NCBI RefSeq assembly: GCF_047654785.1
Contig: NZ_JASGKQ010000003.1
Coordinates: 496,001 to 560,000 of the forward strand
DNA from: Pelomonas sp047654785
GTDB taxonomy: Bacteria; Pseudomonadota; Gammaproteobacteria; Burkholderiales; Burkholderiaceae_C
Direction of reading: 5' to 3'
Length of the DNA: 64,000 bases
Made by a program: the position numbers and the translations under genes. Below are positions 1 to 9,026 of this stretch, in pieces. Position 1 is the stretch's first letter. Each line of letters starts with the position of its first letter. The notes under the pieces were generated by a model. It searched no databases and was not told the origin of the DNA. It was given only the letters and a program-made list of their open reading frames with translations.

Positions 1-958
1 CCTTCAGGATCAGGAAGAACAGCTCGATCTCCCAGCGTGCGCGGTACCAGTCGATCAGTTCGACCGCCTGCTCCAGCGTGTGCGCCGGCCGATTGCTCAG
101 CAGCCGCCAGACCACGGGCTTGACGCCGGCCGGCGGGTCGATCTCCTGCGCCAGCAGGCAGGTCACGTGCAAGGTGCCTACTTTGCCATCGGACAGTTCG
201 ACGACCTGCGCCCGCAGGCTCTGCGTGACCGGCCGGGCTACTGTGCCGCGTCCGCCCGGCAACTCGAAGGCCACTTTGCCCAGCACCGGCGCTTGCGCCA
301 CTTGCTCCCACAGCTTGCCATCGTTGGGCAGGACCCGGTTGTGCCGGCAGCGAATCAGGTAGTCGGCCGCATGCTGCAGTTCCTGGGCCCGGCGCAGCAG
401 GGCAAGGATGTCGGCCTCCCGGTCGGCCACGTACACCTGGCGCACCTGCGGCAGCGCCAACGCCCGTTCGGCCACGCGTTCGTAGCCTTCGATCCAGCGC
501 GTGCTCTCCACGATCCCGCCACGTTTGCCGTCTTTGCCTTTCGCCTCGCGCGCCCACATCCACGCATCGAGCACGCCCAGCGGCTCGCGCGTCGGGCTCA
601 CCGCGTAGGTCGGGTGCAGGTACATCCCGCGCTGCGCTTCATAGCTCAACGGGCCCAGCCCCGCTGTGGCGCGGCCGTTGAAGTCCAGTTCCGTGGTGTC
701 CTGGATGTTCAGCACCACGGGATGCGCGCGCATGCGCTCTTCGCTGCACGTCCAGTGCGGTTTGAGCAGCGCCTGCCAGTCAGTCTTGGCGTTGGACAGA
801 AACCGGTAGGCCCCTTGCGTCTCGGCCCAGCCGCTGCAAGCGTTCGGAATGCTCTCCGTGGGCTTGCCGGCCAGGCGCTCGGCCAGCAGCACAGCTCGTG
901 CGTCCAATCTCCCATCGCCCAGATCCAGCGTCCTGAATTCCTCTGCAGCCCAGCCCAC
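1..958 (-). CDS. IS4-family (Tn5/IS50-like) transposase, 3' end cut by window
   Basis: DDE transposase read on the minus strand. The frame (first codon base congruent to 958) shows an N-terminal Tn5-type DNA-binding domain (EWAAEEF..LDLGDGRLDARAVLLAERL..GWAETQGAYRF). It then shows the first catalytic Asp in NIQDTTELDFNG (about 669-715), the second in VYVADREADI (about 405-435), and near the window start the Y-(2)-R-(3)-E-(6)-K signature as YRARWEIELFFLILK, which carries the catalytic Glu. The C-terminal tail lies beyond base 1. No ATG is available after the in-frame upstream stop; GTG at 958 is the likely start. Longer ORFs in other frames here are shadows. Family assignment is firm; the exact IS name is not known. 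Confidence 0.85.
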   Translation of the reverse strand, partial: MGWAAEEFRTLDLGDGRLDARAVLLAERLAGKPTESIPNACSGWAETQGAYRFLSNAKTDWQALLKPHWTCSEERMRAHPVVLNIQDTTELDFNGRATAGLGPLSYEAQRGMYLHPTYAVSPTREPLGVLDAWMWAREAKGKDGKRGGIVESTRWIEGYERVAERALALPQVRQVYVADREADILALLRRAQELQHAADYLIRCRHNRVLPNDGKLWEQVAQAPVLGKVAFELPGGRGTVARPVTQSLRAQVVELSDGKVGTLHVTCLLAQEIDPPAGVKPVVWRLLSNRPAHTLEQAVELIDWYRARWEIELFFLILK

Positions 959-1022
959 TCGTCTCCCACAATCTCAATCAATTCAATAGGTTGCGGAATC
1001 TACTTCAACTTGTGTGTAATGG
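1..1022 (-). mobile_element. IS4-family insertion sequence, partial
   Basis: Contains the transposase above. The outer end is placed near 1005-1022, where the minus strand reads TTACACACAAGTTGAAG. It shares ACACAAGT with the Tn5 outer end as I remember it. The opposite end is outside the window, so the inverted repeat and target duplication cannot be confirmed and the boundary is approximate. Confidence 0.55.
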
Positions 1023-1099
1023 GATGCGCTAGAGGCCAGTTCCCGTTTGCAGGAGGCATGATCACGCATCGACAAATACGTGGCGTCACGCCAATAAGC

Positions 1100-1109
1100 G
1101 GGGGGGGGG
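1100..1109. repeat. G10 homopolymer tract upstream of the RHS gene
   Basis: Ten consecutive G residues, just before the ATG-ATG at 1113 that opens the RHS reading frame. An ATG at 1058 reads through the tract in a different frame; loss of one G would put it in frame with the RHS ORF. Homopolymers of this length are prone to slippage, so it may vary the N-terminus or merely act as a purine-rich ribosome-binding stretch. Confidence 0.5.
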
Positions 1110-1232
1110 ACCATGATGCATCGCCGGATGTGCCAGATGGGCACGCGCATTGCTGAGCTTGCTGGTTGGGTTGCAGCCGTCGCCGTCCACATGAGCGTTG
1201 GGCGAGCCAATGCGCGTTCGAAGCGGGGGGAG

Positions 1233-4200
1233 GTGAAGCGAGACGACGGACTCGCCGCCCGCCTGCTCGCGGTGGCCTGCATGCTGCTGCCGCTACGGGT
1301 GATTGGCGCCATCGACATGCAGTACCTGCAAGGCCAGATGCCCATGGCGCAAAAGGCCATCACGCCCTACGGTGATGACCTGATGGGTGACAAGGTCAAT
1401 CTCTTCGATGGCTCGCTGTATTTCGAGCAAACCGACTTGGCACTCAAAGGCAACAATGAATTGCCGGTTGCGCTGATCCGGGGCGTGAGCCCTGGCAAGC
1501 ACACCAGTGCGGGTGGATACAACTACCCGCTTGGGGACTGGACTTGGAAGGTGCCGCGCATTGGCGGCACCTTCGCCAAGGCCCGTGGTTGGCGAGGCGC
1601 GGGCAACACGCTGGCGCGTTGCTCGAATTTCTGGATGCCTGAGAACGAGTACCTGGCCGGCCTTGGCGCCAACATCGAGGTTTTTAACTACACCTTCTGG
1701 CAAGGCACCCACATCGAAGTCCCTGGCGAGGGCACTCAGGAGGTGTTGCGGAGGGATCCCGCCTACGCCAGCGCGCCGTCCAGCGGCGGACCTTATCCGC
1801 TCGTCACCAAAGGCCAGTGGCAGATCGGTTGCCTGAGCACCGTCCAGAACAGCACCGGTGAGGGCTTCTATGCCATCTCTCCTGCCGGGGTTCGTTATGA
1901 CTTCGACTGGTATGCCGTGCGTGACGCAGACACCATGAAGGCGGGCCGCGCCACCCTCTTGCGGCAAGACGTCTATCTTTATGCCAGCAAGGTCACGGAC
2001 CGGTTTGGCAACTGGGTCCGGTACACCTATGACCCCAGCGATCCCAAGTTGCTGCGGCGGATCGAATCCAGTGATGGACGGGTCGTCACCGTCACCAATT
2101 CCGGCGGCCGCGCCGTGTTGGCAAGCGATGGCACTCGCTCGATCACCTACAGCTACTCCGGCCCCACCCTCACGTCCGTGGGACTGCCCGATGGCAGATC
2201 GTGGACGCTGAACATCTCGTCGCTGTATCCGCCCGACATCTCTGTCAGTCGAGAGGTCGACAGCTGTGATGACGGCACCACGCCGCCTCTTGGCCCCCAA
2301 TCGTTTTCTGGCTCCATCATCCATCCCAGTGGGGCGGTGGGCACGTTCAGTACCAGCTATGTGGCCCTGTTCAAGAATGCCGTCGGCTCGACCTGCCAGA
2401 TCGTCAGCGGCATCGGACGCTACGACTATCTGCCAGCCTCCGTGAACCTGGCCTTGAGCACCAAGACCATCACGGGCCCCGGGCTTGCAAGCCTGCAGTG
2501 GAGCTTCACCTATTCGGACCCGTGGAATGGCGGCACGTGTGGAGGCAAGAGCAGCTATCGCCTGAGCACGGTGACCCACCCCGGCGGCGTCGTGAATCGC
2601 AAGTGCTTTGGCAACACTTGGCATGTGGATGAAGGGCTGCTGCTGGAAGAGCAGTTCGGGTGGAATGGCGTGGTACCGTTGAAGCGCGTCACGCGCTCCT
2701 ACCGCTTGGCACCCGGCCAGGCATTCCCGACGCAATTCGGCATCGGCTTCACGGCCGACCGCGGTGATTGGTTTTCCGCATTGCTGGCGCCGGTGGACAG
2801 CGTCACTACCGTCCAGCAAGGCGTTAGCTTCACTTACACCGTCAATCAGTTCGACGCCGCCGCCCGTCCCATCATCGCGACGCGCAGCGGCCCCACTGGC
2901 AGCCGCACCGAAGCCACCGATTACCACGACCAGCCGACCCTGTGGGTGCTGGGCCAAGTGCAAAGCGTGAGCGCTGACGGCTGGGTCATGCAATCCAACG
3001 GCTTCAACGCCCTGGCCCAGAGGACCAGCCACAGCGAGTTCGGCGTCCTGAAATCCCTGCGCAGCTACCACGCCGACGGCACGGTCGCCAGCGAATCCGA
3101 CGGCGCCGGGCACACGGTGTATCTGGGCAACTGGATGCGGGGCATCCCGCAGACCGTGAGCTACCCCACCGGCGCATCAGAGAGCGCAGCCGTCAACAAC
3201 CTGGGCCTCATCACCAGCTTCACCGACGCGGCAGGTTTCACCACCGGCTACGGCTACGACGCCATGGGGCGGCTGGCCAGCATCACGCCGCCGACGGGCT
3301 TCACGGGCAGCAGCCTGGTCTTCGAGCCCGTGGGGGCCAGCGAATACGGCCTGCCCGCCGGCCACTGGCGCCAGACCGTCACCCAGGGTGCCGCGAAAAC
3401 CGTCACCTACTACGACGCCCTGTGGCGCGCGGTGATGACCCGCACCTACGACGCGGGCAACGAAGCCAACACCCGCAAAGTCACCGTCAGGCAATACGAC
3501 CCCGACGGCCGCCCCACCTTCGTCAGCTACCCCCAGCGCGACATCGCCAGCGTGACCGCGACCTCGCCCGGCACGCGCACGAGCTACGACGCACTGGGCC
3601 GGGCCACGCAAGTGCAGGCCGACAGCGAACTGGGCGTGCTGACGACCACGACGAACTACCTGACAGGCTTCCAGACCCAGACCACCAACCCGCGCGGCAA
3701 GGTCACCACCCAAGGCTTCTGGGCGCTGGACGATCCGTCCCAGGCCCAGTTGGCCAGCATCGCCGCCCCGGCCGGCGTGGCCGTGGCCATCAGCCGGGAC
3801 GGCTTCGGCAAGCCCACGGCCATCACGCGCAGCGGCAGCCATGGCGGCTACAGCAGCAGCGTGACGCGGCGCTACGTGTACGACGCGGGCCAGCTGCTGT
3901 GCAAGACGATAGAGCCGGAAGTGGGCGCGACGGTGCAGGCCTACGACGCAGCCGGCAACGTGGCCTGGAAGGCCCCCGGGCAGAACCTGCCCGATACGGG
4001 CGCCTGCGACGACGCCAGCGTGGCCGAAACGGCCAAGATCAGCTACGGCTACGACCCCCTCAACCGGCTCACCAGCGTGAGCTACGGCGACGCCAGCCCC
4101 GGCGTCACGCGCAGCTACACCCCGGACGGACTGCTGGAGAGCGTCGCCAGCGCCGGCAGCGCCTGGAGCTACGGCTACAACGCGCTGCGCAAGCCCGCCA

Positions 4201-5870
4201 CCGAGACGCTGGCCTACGCCGGCCAGAACTACAACATCAGCTGGGGCTACAACGCCGCAGGCCACCTCAGCACGCTGACCTACCCGAACGGCAGCACGGT
4301 GAGCTACAGCCCCAACGCGCTCGGCGAAGCGCAAAGCGTGAGCGGATACGCCAGCGCCGTCAGCCACCATCCCAACGGCGCGGTGGCTGGCTACCAACTC
4401 GCCAACGGCATCGCGCACAGCCTGACGCAGAACACGCGCGGGCTGCCGCTGGTGAACAAAGACGCAGGCGTCCTCCAGGACCAATACAGCTACGACGCCA
4501 ACGGCAACGTCACGGGGATCACGGACCAGCAGGAAGGGGTCTTCAGCCGCACGATGGGCTACGACGAACTGGACCGGCTGGCCAGCGCCAACGCGCCCAA
4601 CGTGTGGGGCAATGCCACCTATGCCTATGACGCCGTGGACAACCTGCGCGCCGCCACGGTCGGGGCACGGGCCAGCAGTTTCAACTTCAACACGAACAAC
4701 CAGCTCGCCAGCGTCACCACCAACGGCGCGACGGCCAGCTACGGCTACGACGCGCGCGGCAACCTGACGGCCAAGGGCGCCCAGAGCTTTGGCTTCGACA
4801 TCGGCAACCGCCTGAACTGGAGCAGCCTGGGCGGCAGCTACGCCTACGACGGGCACGGCCGGCGGTTCAAGGTCGCCAGCAGCGACGGCTCCACGCGCGT
4901 GCAGGTGTACAGCCAGGCGGGGCAGCTGCTGTGGGCCACCAGCACAGGCGGGCCGCGCCCGAGCAGCACCACGGCCTACATCTACCTGGCGGGCAAGCAG
5001 ATCGCCGAGGTGAACAGCGCCAGCGGTACGCAGTACGTGCACACGGACGCGCTGGGCAGCCCGGTGGCGCACAGCAACGCATCGGGCACGGTGATCAACC
5101 GCAGCCGCTTCGAGCCCTACGGCTATGTGGCCGCCGGGACCAAACCCAGTGCCAACACAAGCGTCATCGGCTTCACCGGCCACGTGCAGGACGCCGAGAC
5201 GGACCTCGTGTACATGCAGCAGCGGTACTTCGATCCGTTGCCTGGTCGCTTCCTCAGCGTCGATCCGATCGTCACGGATCGGCAGTCGGGCAGCAGCTTC
5301 AACCGCTACGTGTACGGGGCGAACAACCCGTACAAGTTCAAAGACCCCGACGGCCGGGCCATCGAAACTGCCTGGGATGTTGCCAGCCTCGCGCTGAGCA
5401 TTGGGCAGTTCGTCGAAAGCCCCAGCATCGGCAACGCCATCGGTGTGGTCGTGGATGCGGCGGCTGTAGCGATACCCGGTGTTCCTGGTGGCGTCGGGGC
5501 TGTCCGGGCAGCCGCATCGACTGCCAACAAGGCTGCCGATGCGGCAAAGGGTTTTGCCTCTGAAGCCAAGCTGCTTGGCCACTTTGAAAAGCATGGGGCC
5601 GAGTTTGGAGCCCGTAGTGCAGATGACTACTTGCAAGTAGGTCGAGACATCATGCAGAACGGGACCAAGGTTAACTATCTGTACAAGGGTGAGACGCGAA
5701 CTGGATACGCTCAGTTCATGGGGAACACGAGCAGAGGTGATGCCAAGTTCGGTTTTGTTGGGACGAATGCTGACGGTGCCATTACAACCATTCATACCCA
5801 AAGCGGAAAGAGCTTCTGGAAGATGCTGAATGGTGATCCTTCGATCAGAACCATCACACCTGCACCATGA
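1233..5870 (+). CDS. RHS/YD-repeat polymorphic toxin with C-terminal nuclease-like tip
   Basis: Large exported YD-repeat protein of about 1,545 residues. The start is uncertain: the frame is open from 1113 (ATG-ATG after the G10 tract) and from ATG 1191. GTG 1233 is chosen because it gives a clean signal peptide (KR, then ARLLAVACMLLPLRVIGA) behind a GGGGGAG stretch. The body carries dozens of YD motifs (YGYDAMGRL, YGYDPLNRL, YDANGNVTGI, YAYDGHGRR). The conserved RHS-associated core follows (YVHTDALGSPVAHSN, RFEPYGY, GFTGHVQDAETDLVYMQQRYFDP, GRFLSVDP), then NRYVYGANNPYKFKDPDG. The last 150 or so residues are the variable tip: an Ala-rich linker, then LLGHFEKHGAEFG..SADDYLQVGRDIM and NADGAITTIHT. 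That pattern resembles BECR-fold (barnase/EndoU/colicin E5-D-like) RNase toxins; this is inference. The gene overlaps its presumed immunity gene by 4 bp. Confidence 0.88.
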   Translation: MKRDDGLAARLLAVACMLLPLRVIGAIDMQYLQGQMPMAQKAITPYGDDLMGDKVNLFDGSLYFEQTDLALKGNNELPVALIRGVSPGKHTSAGGYNYPLGDWTWKVPRIGGTFAKARGWRGAGNTLARCSNFWMPENEYLAGLGANIEVFNYTFWQGTHIEVPGEGTQEVLRRDPAYASAPSSGGPYPLVTKGQWQIGCLSTVQNSTGEGFYAISPAGVRYDFDWYAVRDADTMKAGRATLLRQDVYLYASKVTDRFGNWVRYTYDPSDPKLLRRIESSDGRVVTVTNSGGRAVLASDGTRSITYSYSGPTLTSVGLPDGRSWTLNISSLYPPDISVSREVDSCDDGTTPPLGPQSFSGSIIHPSGAVGTFSTSYVALFKNAVGSTCQIVSGIGRYDYLPASVNLALSTKTITGPGLASLQWSFTYSDPWNGGTCGGKSSYRLSTVTHPGGVVNRKCFGNTWHVDEGLLLEEQFGWNGVVPLKRVTRSYRLAPGQAFPTQFGIGFTADRGDWFSALLAPVDSVTTVQQGVSFTYTVNQFDAAARPIIATRSGPTGSRTEATDYHDQPTLWVLGQVQSVSADGWVMQSNGFNALAQRTSHSEFGVLKSLRSYHADGTVASESDGAGHTVYLGNWMRGIPQTVSYPTGASESAAVNNLGLITSFTDAAGFTTGYGYDAMGRLASITPPTGFTGSSLVFEPVGASEYGLPAGHWRQTVTQGAAKTVTYYDALWRAVMTRTYDAGNEANTRKVTVRQYDPDGRPTFVSYPQRDIASVTATSPGTRTSYDALGRATQVQADSELGVLTTTTNYLTGFQTQTTNPRGKVTTQGFWALDDPSQAQLASIAAPAGVAVAISRDGFGKPTAITRSGSHGGYSSSVTRRYVYDAGQLLCKTIEPEVGATVQAYDAAGNVAWKAPGQNLPDTGACDDASVAETAKISYGYDPLNRLTSVSYGDASPGVTRSYTPDGLLESVASAGSAWSYGYNALRKPATETLAYAGQNYNISWGYNAAGHLSTLTYPNGSTVSYSPNALGEAQSVSGYASAVSHHPNGAVAGYQLANGIAHSLTQNTRGLPLVNKDAGVLQDQYSYDANGNVTGITDQQEGVFSRTMGYDELDRLASANAPNVWGNATYAYDAVDNLRAATVGARASSFNFNTNNQLASVTTNGATASYGYDARGNLTAKGAQSFGFDIGNRLNWSSLGGSYAYDGHGRRFKVASSDGSTRVQVYSQAGQLLWATSTGGPRPSSTTAYIYLAGKQIAEVNSASGTQYVHTDALGSPVAHSNASGTVINRSRFEPYGYVAAGTKPSANTSVIGFTGHVQDAETDLVYMQQRYFDPLPGRFLSVDPIVTDRQSGSSFNRYVYGANNPYKFKDPDGRAIETAWDVASLALSIGQFVESPSIGNAIGVVVDAAAVAIPGVPGGVGAVRAAASTANKAADAAKGFASEAKLLGHFEKHGAEFGARSADDYLQVGRDIMQNGTKVNYLYKGETRTGYAQFMGNTSRGDAKFGFVGTNADGAITTIHTQSGKSFWKMLNGDPSIRTITPAP

Positions 5871-6250
5871 TTTACCAAGCACAAGTTATCAAGCTGAATG
5901 ACGACATTGAAGAGGAGGTGGCTCTCCAGATCAATGGCGTTAGGCTGAACTGCTTTGCAAGCGTTTGCCCTTATCCCATCGAGGAAGGCAAGAGCTATTC
6001 CGTGCAACTGGAGCTGGTCATGCTGGATGACTATGAGGTAATGGAGTCACCTGATGATGCAGCCCCAGCCTTTGTTGAAACAGGAAAGGGCTTTGCCTAC
6101 CTGGTTCAAGGAAAGCTCAATGGCAGGTATTTTGAGGCAGGCGGCCTGGTCTTTGAAGACGAAGTGCTTCAAACGGAATTTGGGTACCTTGATGGAAAGA
6201 TGGTCACGGTGAAAGCCGACCGTATAGACGTTGAGTTCTTGCCGCAATAA
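5867..6250 (+). CDS. Putative immunity protein of the RHS toxin
   Basis: Small acidic protein of 127 residues whose ATG overlaps the RHS stop codon (ATGA), the classic toxin-immunity layout that ensures coupled translation. No family was recognised; there is no signal peptide or membrane segment, so it is expected to be cytoplasmic, where it would bind and block the toxin tip. The sequence is strongly acidic with alternating beta-like stretches (YQAQVIKLND, YLVQGKLNGRYFEAGG). GC content is visibly lower than in the housekeeping genes around it, as is the toxin tip, fitting a horizontally exchanged cassette. The immunity role rests on position only. A rho-independent terminator follows directly. 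Confidence 0.7.
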   Translation: MIYQAQVIKLNDDIEEEVALQINGVRLNCFASVCPYPIEEGKSYSVQLELVMLDDYEVMESPDDAAPAFVETGKGFAYLVQGKLNGRYFEAGGLVFEDEVLQTEFGYLDGKMVTVKADRIDVEFLPQ

Positions 6251-6266
6251 TCTTGCTGCTGAGAAA

Positions 6267-6296
6267 ACAAAGGGCCGCTGAAAGCGGCCCTTTGTT
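6267..6296 (+). terminator. Rho-independent terminator after the RHS-immunity pair
   Basis: Perfect 13-bp inverted repeat ACAAAGGGCCGCT / AGCGGCCCTTTGT with a GAA loop, then a T-rich run. It ends the RHS-immunity transcript and could act in both directions. Confidence 0.8.
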
Positions 6297-6310
6297 CGTC
6301 TGGGGTTTAC

Positions 6311-6498
6311 TCAAGCCTCTGACTTGCGAGCGGCGCTCATGCGCTGCTTGAGCTTCTCGCCCTCGATGAAGGAATCGAGTAGCTGCGTGATCTGACGCTT
6401 GGCTTTGGGGCCCAGCTTCTCGATCTCCAGCAGCCGCCGCTCCAGGCGGTTGGTGGCGATCTTCTTGGGCCTGCGCGGTTCAGCCAGCCTGGCCGAAG
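6311..6498 (-). pseudogene. C-terminal remnant of an XRE-type regulator, cut by IS21
   Basis: The minus strand reads about 62 codons ending in TGA at 6311: PRRPKKIATNRLERRLLEIEK, GPKAKRQITQLLDSFIEGEKL. This basic linker plus helical tail is typical of the C-terminus of XRE-family helix-turn-helix proteins. The HTH part is absent. Across the IS21 element (joining 6498 to 9159) the frame meets a stop within a few codons, so the gene was already truncated before IS21 landed. Identification is by memory of family tails and is tentative. Confidence 0.5.
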
Positions 6499-6548
6499 TG
6501 TCACCGACCGCCGTAATGGAGCCACCGATGTCCGCCGTATTGGAGCCA
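6499..6548. repeat. IS21 terminal repeats, istB-side end
   Basis: Two consecutive copies of the motif CCGccGTAaTGGAGCCA (6499-6524 and about 6525-6548), inverted relative to the five copies at the other end. These are probable transposase-binding sites. Confidence 0.7.
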
Positions 6549-6581
6549 GCAACAGGTGGGTAAAACGGGGGTCCCGAGGGG

Positions 6582-7370
6582 TTAGGCCAGGGTGGATTTT
6601 GAGGGCTTTTGCGGTGCCGGTTTGGTGGCCGCCGCGATCTGTTTGGGCGCGCGGTACGACTGCCCGTCCAGCACCAGGCAGTAGGCGTTGTGGCGCAGCC
6701 GGTCGAGGCTGGCGCTGGCCAGCAGCCGGTTGGCTGGGAAAGCCTGGTCCCACTCGGTGAAGTCCAGGTTGCTGGTCACGATGGTGGCGGCCTGCTCGTA
6801 GCGCTCGGCGATCAGGTCGTGCAGGTCCTCATCGGCCGGCGCACGCAGCGGCTTCAGGCCGAAGTCGTCAATGATGAGCAGCGGCACACGGGCCAAGGTC
6901 GCCAGCTTGCGTTCATAGCTGCCGGTCGCCCTGGCCGCGTTCAGGCTCTGCGTCAGGCTGGCGCAGGTGGTGAAGACCACGTCCACGCCCTGGCGCACCG
7001 CGCAGTGGCCCAGCGCCTGGGCCAGGTGGCTCTTGCCGGTGCCGCAGGGCCCCACGATGAGCACGGGGGCCTTCTCCTGCAGGTAGCGTCCAGTGGCCAG
7101 GTCGTGCACGAGCGCGCGGTTGAGCTGCGGCAGCCGCTCGAAGTCGAACTGCTCCAGTGTCTTGGTGGTGCGGAACTGCGCGCGGCGCAGCCGCGTGCTG
7201 AACTTCTTCTGCTCGCGCCGCGCGACCTCATCGCTGATGAGCAGGGCCAGGAAGTCGGTGTAGGCCAGCTTGGCCTCGATGGCCTGGCGGTTGCGCGCCT
7301 CCAGGGAGTCAAAGATGCCGGACAGGCGCAGCTGCTTCAACTGCGGGGCGAGTTCGGGGGCGGGGTTCAT
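6582..7370 (-). CDS. istB: IS21-family helper ATPase IstB
   Basis: AAA+ ATPase of 262 residues that assists IstA in target selection and transposition. It has the IstB_IS21 fold: N-terminal helical part (LKQLRLSGIFDSLEARNRQA..EAKLAYTDFL), Walker A GPCGTGKSHLA near residue 107, Walker B LLIIDDFGL near residue 168, and sensor region TIVTSNLDFTEW. Length is normal for the family. It lies 18 bp downstream of istA with a strong AGGAGA ribosome-binding site before ATG 7370, so the two are cotranscribed. The C-terminus is Lys/Pro-rich (KPAPQKPSK). Confidence 0.95.
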   Translation of the reverse strand: MNPAPELAPQLKQLRLSGIFDSLEARNRQAIEAKLAYTDFLALLISDEVARREQKKFSTRLRRAQFRTTKTLEQFDFERLPQLNRALVHDLATGRYLQEKAPVLIVGPCGTGKSHLAQALGHCAVRQGVDVVFTTCASLTQSLNAARATGSYERKLATLARVPLLIIDDFGLKPLRAPADEDLHDLIAERYEQAATIVTSNLDFTEWDQAFPANRLLASASLDRLRHNAYCLVLDGQSYRAPKQIAAATKPAPQKPSKSTLA

Positions 7371-7388
7371 GGGTCTTCTCCTTCGGGG

Positions 7389-8927
7389 TCAGTGCAGCAG
7401 CTCTTGCTGCGGGTGGGCGATGAGGTCGGCGAACAGCTCGGTGGCAGGCCGGGTGAAGCGGGTGCGGCCGTACTGCGCCGGCGTGGCCGCAGGCACGTCG
7501 GCGCGCTGGTCGGCGCCGCTCGCCAGGATGGTCTTGACGGTGCGGTAGTGGGGCGAGCCATGCGCCATGGCCCGTGCGCAGGCCGCCTCCAGCCGGGCGG
7601 CGCCGTAGGGCTTGAGCAGGGCCAGCACGCCTTGCGCGGCGCGCAGCCGCTCCAGAACGCGGTCGCTGAGCAGGTTCTCGATCAAGGCGGCGCAGGATGC
7701 GCCGATGTGCTCGGCCTGGGTGACGCACCACGCCCGGTCGCGACCGAAGAAGGCCTGCGCCTCGGGCGGCAGGTGCCCGCGCACGCTCACGCGCTGGCCG
7801 GGCTTGAGTCCTCGCGGATGGGTGGCGACGTGGCGGTAGTCTTCGAACAGCGCGACCGCCGCATCGGTGGCGCGCAGCCACAAGGTCTTGCCCACCAGCG
7901 TGAACGGTGCGGAGTACAGCACTCGCTCGAACTGCACATGGCAGTCGCGGTGCACGCTCACGCGGTGCCAGGTGCCCAGGTCGGGCGCAGGGGTGGGCAA
8001 CGCCTGCAGCAGCGGTGCCTCCAGCGCGAACAAGCTCAGCGGAGTGCGCCGGGTGGTGCCGTGGCAGCGCCTGCCTGCCTCCTCAAGCACCCAGGCACGG
8101 GCCTGCGCGTTGAGGTCGGCCAGGTCGCGGAAGGTGCGCAGCGGCAGGAAGTTGCCCTTGAGGTACTTCACGCCGGACTCGACGATGCCCTTCTTCTGCG
8201 GATCGTGCGGTGGGCAGGGGTCGATCTTGAAGCCGTAGCCTTCGGCACATTCGGCGTAGGCGCGCTGCACGGTGGGGTCCTGGGCGCAGGCGCGGGTGAT
8301 GGCGCACTTGGCGTTGTCGATGATGACGCGCTGGGGCACGCCGGCGAACCACTCGAAGGCGCGGCGGTGGCAACCCAGCCAGGTGGCCACGGTCTGGTCC
8401 CAGACGAACTCGACGTACTGGTGGCGGCTGCTGGCCAGCGTCATCACGAAGGCCCAGGTGCGCCGGGGCTGGCCGTCGGGGTGGATGAGCGTGGGGCCGG
8501 CGCCAAAGTCCACTTGGGCAGCCTCGCCGGGCTCGAAGTCCAGTCGGCAGGTGGTCTCAGGCGGCAACTGGCGGCGAACATCGGCCACCAGGCGGCGCAC
8601 GGCCGAATAGCTGCCGGTGAAGCCGTGCTGGCGCTTGAGTGCGCCGTGGATGGCGGTGCCCGAGACGCCTTGCTCGAGCCAGGACGCGATGGCGCCGCGA
8701 TGTGGCTCCAGCGTGGAGATGGTGCTGCTGGCCTTGCGCGGGCAGCCTAATGCCGCGGCGATGGTCTCATCGTCGGGCAGGGGCTGGGCGGTGTCCAGCC
8801 AACCGCGCTCGGTGGCCAAGCTGCGCCACTGCGCCGCCTTGGGCCGGCCCATGACGCGGGCCGCAGCGATGTCGCGGTCGGAGTCGCCTTGCCGCATGCG
8901 CAGCAGGGCCTGTCGATAGTGATGCAT
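7389..8927 (-). CDS. istA: IS21-family transposase IstA
   Basis: DDE transposase of 512 residues. The start is ATG 8927 (MHHYRQALLRMRQGDSDRDI), preceded by AGGAGA at suitable spacing, rather than the longer open frame to 9008. The N-terminus carries an HTH (SDRDIAAARVMGRPKAAQW) followed by further DNA-binding helices. The integrase core begins at CRLDFEPGEAAQVDFGAGP (first Asp), with RVIIDNAKCAI (second Asp) and the Glu in KKGIVESGVKYLKGNF. A C-terminal beta-barrel region includes the CHVQFERVLYSAPF segment. It acts with IstB on the terminal repeats. It is intact, with no frameshift seen. Confidence 0.95.
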   Translation of the reverse strand: MHHYRQALLRMRQGDSDRDIAAARVMGRPKAAQWRSLATERGWLDTAQPLPDDETIAAALGCPRKASSTISTLEPHRGAIASWLEQGVSGTAIHGALKRQHGFTGSYSAVRRLVADVRRQLPPETTCRLDFEPGEAAQVDFGAGPTLIHPDGQPRRTWAFVMTLASSRHQYVEFVWDQTVATWLGCHRRAFEWFAGVPQRVIIDNAKCAITRACAQDPTVQRAYAECAEGYGFKIDPCPPHDPQKKGIVESGVKYLKGNFLPLRTFRDLADLNAQARAWVLEEAGRRCHGTTRRTPLSLFALEAPLLQALPTPAPDLGTWHRVSVHRDCHVQFERVLYSAPFTLVGKTLWLRATDAAVALFEDYRHVATHPRGLKPGQRVSVRGHLPPEAQAFFGRDRAWCVTQAEHIGASCAALIENLLSDRVLERLRAAQGVLALLKPYGAARLEAACARAMAHGSPHYRTVKTILASGADQRADVPAATPAQYGRTRFTRPATELFADLIAHPQQELLH

Positions 8928-9026
8928 CTCGAATCTCCTGCGCGCCATCCCTGGCCCTCCGGGCAAATGGCCCGAAGGGTAGAGATGGCGTCGCGGTGTT
9001 CGAGACACCCGTCAACCCAGTGCCGA

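Noticed and set aside
1293..5882. Long antisense ORFs under the RHS gene (606 and 901 codons on the minus strand)
   Set aside because: Low-complexity Arg/Val/Ala/His-rich translations that mirror GC-rich codon bias; the plus-strand protein has clear YD motifs.
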